Part shown: positions 58,939 to 64,000 of the stretch, one piece after another
Layout: each line of letters opens with the position of its first letter
Position numbering within the stretch: the first letter of the stretch is position 1
From: Endocalyx cinctus
Lineage: Eukaryota > Ascomycota > Sordariomycetes > Amphisphaeriales > Apiosporaceae
Direction: 5' to 3'
Assembly: GCA_001600455.1 (NCBI GenBank)
Contig: BCKC01000005.1
Span: 1,984,001-2,048,000 of the forward strand
DNA length: 64,000 nt
Translations under genes and position numbers: made by a program
The notes under the pieces: generated by a model
What the model was told of the DNA's origin: nothing
The model's database searches: none
The model's input: the letters and a program-made list of their open reading frames with translations, nothing else

Positions 58939-60246
58939 CTAAGGGATCTTTAGTACGTCGTCAACGTTAACTACTTGACCCGTTGAGATAGATTTGTTAG
59001 CCGCTATGCCGGTTAAGATTGACAAGGCGCCGTCGACATGACTAGCGGCACGCATATATTCATCCGTCACCGGTTCTCCAAATAGGTCGTTGAGTAAAAC
59101 GGTGTCTCCACCTCCATGCGCACCGAAAACATCTGGGATTTCGATTTCCTCCGGCTTCTCGAATAAGCGCCGAAGGACTAGTGATCGCTTCTCTAGTGAT
59201 CCCTCGGCGGCCTGGTCACCGCCTGAGTTGACATAGCTGTTTTCCACGACCTCCATTTCCAATCGACCCCCTGTGCCGTTGAAATTCACTCGGAAACCCT
59301 CCCACGGTGCGTAGGCCGTCAAGGAGTACGTCATGACGGCACCATTTTTGTAGCGGATCAAGAGATTCATCGTATCCTCGATGCTGATACCATCCCCGAA
59401 GACGCTCTGGTCGCGATAGTAAGCATCTTCATCTTCAGCATCTAGATACATGGCCTTCAACTGTGTGTGTTCCTCCATGTGCAATGCAAATGGGTCCGAC
59501 TTTGCGACCTCACTCCCGTGAGCTCTCGTGTAGAACTTGGTCTCGCCGCGGCGCTCTGCATTCTCGCGCCCGTAGAACTTAAGGTCACCTTGCGCATAGA
59601 CTGTCTGAGGCCGTGTCTGCAGCCAGAAATTAACGAGGTCGAAATGGTGCGTACTTTTGTGAACGAGCAGACCGCCGCTGTTGCGCTTGTCGCGGTGCCA
59701 ACGGCGGAAGTAATCTGCGCCATGTGAAGTGTTGAGCATCCATTCAAAGTGTACGCTTGTCACCGTGCCGATGGCGCCCGACCGGATTAGTTCGAAGACC
59801 TTAGTATTGTGCGGCGCATAGCGGTAGTTGAAAGTAACCCGGACATTTTTACCAGTTCGTTCGACTGCATCGAAGATCTCGTAGCATCGCGGCGCGTCGA
59901 TCGTCATTGGCTTCTCCGTGACCACGTTGCATCCGAGTTCGAGTGCCTTGACGATGTAGATGTTATGAGTTCGGTCAATGGTCGTCACGATCACCTCATC
60001 AGGCTTTGTCTCTTTGATCATCTTCTCGAAATCGCTCGCGATATACATGGGAACGGCGCTGTGGTTCATGGACTCAAGCTTCGAATTGGCGTATTTCATG
60101 CGAGTCTGGTTTGTGTCACATATACCGACGATACACGACGTTTTGGCATAGTCGTTGGCAATTGCCGTGTAAAAGAAGATAGCACGACCACCGGTGCCAA
60201 CGATGGCATACTTCTTCTTTGTGCGGAGAGTAGGTACCTCGACCAT
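58939..60246 (-). CDS. Gfo/Idh/MocA family oxidoreductase
   Basis: Single exon, 435 aa, ATG at 60246. NAD(P)-dependent oxidoreductase acting on sugars or cyclitols. The Rossmann turn is KKYAIVGTGGRAIFFY (about 11-26), then VGICDTNQTRMKYA with the Asp typical of NAD preference, DEVIVTTIDRTHNIYIVKALELG, and the VTEKPMTID motif with the catalytic Lys (about 110-116). The substrate domain follows: FNYRYAPHNTKVFELIRSGAIGTVTSVHFEW, RRWHRDKRNSGGLLVHKSTHHFDLVNFWL and a beta sheet ending near the C-terminus. No signal peptide. It is divergent from the MFS permease gene at 61710, suggesting a shared substrate. Confidence 0.92.
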   Translation of the reverse strand: MVEVPTLRTKKKYAIVGTGGRAIFFYTAIANDYAKTSCIVGICDTNQTRMKYANSKLESMNHSAVPMYIASDFEKMIKETKPDEVIVTTIDRTHNIYIVKALELGCNVVTEKPMTIDAPRCYEIFDAVERTGKNVRVTFNYRYAPHNTKVFELIRSGAIGTVTSVHFEWMLNTSHGADYFRRWHRDKRNSGGLLVHKSTHHFDLVNFWLQTRPQTVYAQGDLKFYGRENAERRGETKFYTRAHGSEVAKSDPFALHMEEHTQLKAMYLDAEDEDAYYRDQSVFGDGISIEDTMNLLIRYKNGAVMTYSLTAYAPWEGFRVNFNGTGGRLEMEVVENSYVNSGGDQAAEGSLEKRSLVLRRLFEKPEEIEIPDVFGAHGGGDTVLLNDLFGEPVTDEYMRAASHVDGALSILTGIAANKSISTGQVVNVDDVLKIP

Positions 60247-61709
60247 GTTTGCAGTTGATCAAGACCCAATTCAGTGGTTTCCCTTGGTTCTGGTAATAAA
60301 ATACACCTTTTCTCTCTGTCCCCAGATTATCAAGAGGGATGTCTTTCAGCGTCAATAAAATCAAGTCAGGAACGGCATGAGACTACTGGGTTCGAATAAA
60401 GCAAGTGTCTAATATGTTTGATTACCCGTCAAACGAAGCATTCACGTCCGGCTTCGGGGTCCTTTAGGGTATACCGAAGATAGTTGGGGAAACAGTTGGA
60501 GAATTCGGCACAGTCCGGCATTTATCGGAATCTCTAATGTACCAAGACTTCGGTACCCACATCGATACCAACCTTTAGATTTTATGCCCAGAAGAGAACA
60601 CCAGGAATATCAGTCTCGAGCCCATAAATACGTTCTAAGTCTTTCTGATCTCTGCTGCTTTTATGCAAGCAAGACTGATAAGGATAAGTTTAGCCACTCC
60701 TGGAGGGAAAACAAGACATTAAACCGTCTTCTCTCGTAACGATCTCAAGGCTCTTCCCATATGCGGGTCTTTAGCCATGTCCTCCCCCGGATATTTCTCC
60801 ACGGTCCACACTCCCCACTTTGCGGGGAAATATCAAGACTACATGGGTATAGGTTGAGTCCTTTTATCTCCTCTTTTTCTTCACATAGACTGAGCCAATA
60901 ACAACTGGGTACCAAATAGGACTATCTTACGACTGTCATGCCGATGCCAATCATATTCTCTATTCAATTTCTGTTCACCCACACGAAATGATTTCATTCG
61001 TCCGCTCATACCGGCTAATAGCTTGCTACTCTCTTTTCCTCTATCTACTAGTCATATGCTGCGAAGGTCCCCCTGTAAAGCAGACCTGTTCGGGTTGAAC
61101 AAATTTTCAAATTGATCCTTCAGAAATATGATGGCATTCACTAGACTCTTATACCATTTCATACTACAGAATAGTATTAGCTCAGCCTGCCGGGATATAT
61201 TTTTCCACCAACGACAACACTGGATGCTTCAACTTCTCTACACACATATTTCTCGATATGCTTACAGAACCCATCTTTATAAACTGGTACTGTTCCTACT
61301 AAGGTGAAACAAGGCTGTCAGAAGGTATGATATAGAGAACATCAAATCGCCATTGTTGACGATTAGGGAGTACTTAGGTAACTAAGTCCAATATGTTCGT
61401 CGCTAGCCAAATTTCTATGCTTCAATACCCGGCGTATAACCCAAGTCTATACCCTGACTTAGATGCACGCTTTGGTGTGCTTTTTTCGAGGAGAACCTTG
61501 GTTATCATTGGCAAGGTTCTCCGCAAACACCCCCAACTTGTTCCCATGTCTCTGGGACGATAAGCCATGTATAAATAGGTAACATTAATGTACGCCGTCA
61601 AGTAAATAATCAACTCCTCCACCCTTTAGTTGATTCTTGCATTCTCACCTCCTTAGAAGTTTGTTCGTTTTACAACCCGTTCTGGGACCAAGTATATCAG
61701 TAATTGAGC
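60247..61709. promoter_or_regulatory. Divergent intergenic region of oxidoreductase and permease
   Basis: 1463-bp region between divergent starts at 60246 and 61710. It is likely to carry shared control sites, but I could not name any motif with confidence. Confidence 0.4.
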
Positions 61710-63574
61710 ATGGCGGACAGCCGCTCTCCAGCAACGGCAGCTGCCGATAATGATGACATGATCACTCAAGTTCGTGAGACTCCGAACCATAACCTCGGTA
61801 ATAAGTCAGATATCGATAAGGCAGCTATCTTCATCACCGAACATGGCGAAGTTACCTTTGACTACGAGGAAGAGCGACAGGTAATCAGACGCATCGATAT
61901 GCGAATCTTGCCACTCATGCTGGGCGCGTACTTCTTCCAGCAGCTTGATAAGTCTTCGCTATCGTACGTGTCAATCTTCGGTATTATTGAGGATGCAAAT
62001 CTCAAAGGGATGGAATACTCGTGGCTCGGTTCTATCCTGTACTTCGCTCAGCTCATCTTCCAGCCTCTCGCGGCATTCCTGCTCGTTAAGCTACCAACTG
62101 GAAAAGTCATCGGGACCGCAATTATCCTTTGGGTGAGTTTACAATTGAAACGAAGAACCAATTGTTAGAAAAGTTTGAACGCTTATCATCAACTCTTCTA
62201 GGGGACGGCCGCTACTCTCCTAGCGGCGTGCACCAACTTCCCTTCGTTGCTGGTCCTGCGTTTTCTCCTCGGCTCTTTCGAGGCCATGATCGCGCCGTCA
62301 CTGCTAGTCGTGACGCAGATGTGGTGGCGACGATCTGAGCAGACTCTCCGGACGTCCTACTGGAACGCGATGAACGGCGTAACTTTTATCGTCGGCAGCC
62401 TAGTCACCTACGGATTAGGCCATATCACGAGCAACAAGATCTACCGGTACCAGACCATCTTCATCTTTTGTGGCGGCCTAACTGTCATCTTCGGCGTCTT
62501 CTTCATCTTTCTCATGCCGGATTCGCCCATGGAAGCCAAGTATCTTACCGAGCGCGAGCAGATGATCGCTATAGAGAGGCTGCGCGCAAATCAGATGGGT
62601 GTCGCCAGCCGCAAGTGGAAATGGGATCACGCCAAGGAGACTTTCCTCGACTTCAAGACTTTGCTTTGGTTCATTCTCATCACGGCCATCTCGTAAGTTC
62701 ACCCACCCATTCTCCTAGATTACACCCGCAATTAGCCCTTATTGCTTACTATTACTCCTCAATATGTAGCATTGCAAGTGGTGGTATCAGCTCCTACGGC
62801 AACCTCATCGTTCGAGATTTCGGATTCACCAACTTTAACGCGATCCTGTTCAGTATGCCAACAGGCGTGATCCAAGTCGTGGGAATCCTCGGTTCGGCCT
62901 GGCTATCCACGAGATTCTCTCGGAAAGGGCTCGTGATCACAGGACTCAGCATCTTCCCCACCGTTGGGACGGTGCTCCTCATCACGATCCCGAGGACCAA
63001 AGACAACAGGGGAGTTCTGCTTTTTGGCTACTACCTCGTGTCTCTTCTCGGTGCCATAACTCCCATGGTGTACACGTGGTCGGCACAGAATACCGGCGGC
63101 GACACCAAGAAAAAAACGAGCTCTGCTGTTATGTTTATGGGCATGTGTACGGGTAACATCATAGGTCCCCTATTGTACGACACAGCATACGCGCCTCTAT
63201 ATCGGCCAGGTCTTATCGCGAACTTGATCATGTTCGTTCTTGTTGGTGTACTTGGATTGTAAGCTCTACGTTTTAATTATTTTGTTTTTCTTCCCAAAGG
63301 TCACTGAGATGTTACGAGCTAAACTAACTTTTACCTAAATAGGGTGATTCCTATGTACCTCATGATGCTGAACAAATGGCATGCAAAGAAGCGTGAGCAG
63401 CTGGGCAAGCGCGCTGATCTCGTGGACGAATCTATGATACGCAAGCGAGACATGCAGGACAGCAAGACCGCCGAACTCGAGCAATCTGATCGGCCATCGA
63501 GGAATATCGAAGACGATAACGGTCTTCAGGATCTCTCCGATCTGAAGAACGAGGATTTTATCTATGTCTACTGA
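61710..63574 (+). CDS. MFS permease, allantoate/ACS type
   Basis: Four exons, 61710-62132, 62202-62692, 62770-63258 and 63343-63574, give 544 aa. Splice ends GTGAGT/CTAG, GTAAGT/GTAG and GTAAGC/ATAG, phases 0, 2, 2. The N-terminus is a 60-residue hydrophilic cytosolic part, then RRIDMRILPLMLGAYFFQQLDKSSLSYVSIFGI as the first helix, typical of the Dal5/Tna1/ACS anion-cation symporter group. Further helices include LGSILYFAQLIFQPLAAFLLVKL, ATLLAACTNFPSLLVLRFLLGSFEAMIAPS, FIVGSLVTYGLG, YQTIFIFCGGLTVIFGVFFIFLMPDSP, VHS-free LLWFILITAISIASGG, GVIQVVGILGSAWLS, GLSIFPTVGTVLLITIP, LFGYYLVSLLGAITPMVYTW, and NLIMFVLVGVLGLVIPMYL. It ends in a charged tail. Transports an organic anion or vitamin-like compound. 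Divergent from the Gfo/Idh gene. Confidence 0.93.
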
Positions 63575-64000
63575 AATCGAGGATGGTATATTGCATGTCA
63601 TGGTAAAAAAGGGGGCAAGGTGATGTGATATCTATGCTCTTAGGTATTTGTTGAAGAAGGAGGAGCACCGGTAGTCCACTAGACTAAACAGTAAATCTGC
63701 TTTGAATCTTGTCCAAGCCAAGTGTGGAGCCGTGATGATATAGCTTATCAGCAGCTTCATGTCCCAGTCATATCATTTCGTCTAAGTTGTAATTACGTGC
63801 TGAAATAGTACTCAACCAATGCATTGTTAAGCCACTACCAGACTCACCATGAATCATCAAGCCCTTATCGATAAGAATATGCAGTCCCACCGGACCCATA
63901 TGGGAGGTGAACATATCTGCGGGTTGTACTCCGTATCCGATGTAGTTAACTCTATTATCATCCTTCATTCTCCAGCATTCTATTTCCAGTTAAGTCTCCG
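63575..64000 (-). CDS. Possible 3' end of a gene starting beyond the right edge
   Basis: On the minus strand a 66-codon frame (63768-63968) reads MKDDNRVNYIGYGVQ then PADMFTSHMGPVGL. A perfect donor GTGAGT lies after its IDKGLMIH, and a TTTCAG acceptor downstream joins in phase 1 to a short end (ARNYNLDEMI and stop). An AATAG acceptor lies just upstream of the ATG, with a stop before it in frame, so the exon may be internal. I do not recognise the product. A TACTCCGTA motif lies inside this frame at 63927. Low confidence. Confidence 0.25.

Overview
The window is chromosomal DNA of a filamentous ascomycete (Pezizomycotina, most likely Sordariomycetes by the look of the proteins; inference only). 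The signs are short introns (about 55-190 nt) with GT-AG ends and CTAAC/CTAAT-like branch sites, AT-rich spacers full of long A/T homopolymers, a fungal Egh16-family secreted protein, a mitochondrial MST1-type threonyl-tRNA synthetase, an Ino4-like bHLH protein, a mitochondrial NADH-cytochrome b5 reductase and an RMD1/DUF155 protein. Twenty-two gene models are given, one of them a weak short one, plus a possible gene end at the right edge. Many are spliced; exons were joined by hand from splice sites and reading frame.

Left part (1-23 kb): Egh16-like secreted protein; acyl-CoA dehydrogenase-like protein with a peroxisomal AKL end; two fungal proteins of unknown function; PL20 glucuronan-lyase-like secreted enzyme; a membrane coiled-coil protein; mitochondrial threonyl-tRNA synthetase; a decayed tandem repeat; a two-exon bHLH gene; a Maf-type nucleotide pyrophosphatase; a four-exon C2H2 zinc-finger gene.

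Middle (23-45 kb): a gene-poor stretch (23.1-30.8 kb) with one possible 62-aa gene, then a GH47 mannosidase and RMD1. Next come four enzyme genes that could be a small metabolic locus: ATP-grasp ligase, zinc alcohol dehydrogenase, a four-exon SnoaL-like gene hidden in short exons, and an NmrA/EasG-like reductase. A 426-bp foldback element with 72-bp terminal inverted repeats lies between the ligase and the dehydrogenase. No polyketide synthase or peptide synthetase is present, so calling this a cluster is a hypothesis.

Right part (45-64 kb): a 1169-aa low-complexity protein with a cysteine-rich C-terminus; a PAF-acetylhydrolase-like lipase; cytochrome b5 reductase; then a Gfo/Idh/MocA oxidoreductase transcribed away from an MFS permease, which suggests uptake and oxidation of one substrate.

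I found no convincing tRNA, rRNA, CRISPR or autonomous transposon. The most unusual items are the foldback element, the decayed coding repeat at 16.2-16.6 kb, the hidden SnoaL-like gene and the repeated TACGGAGTA motif.
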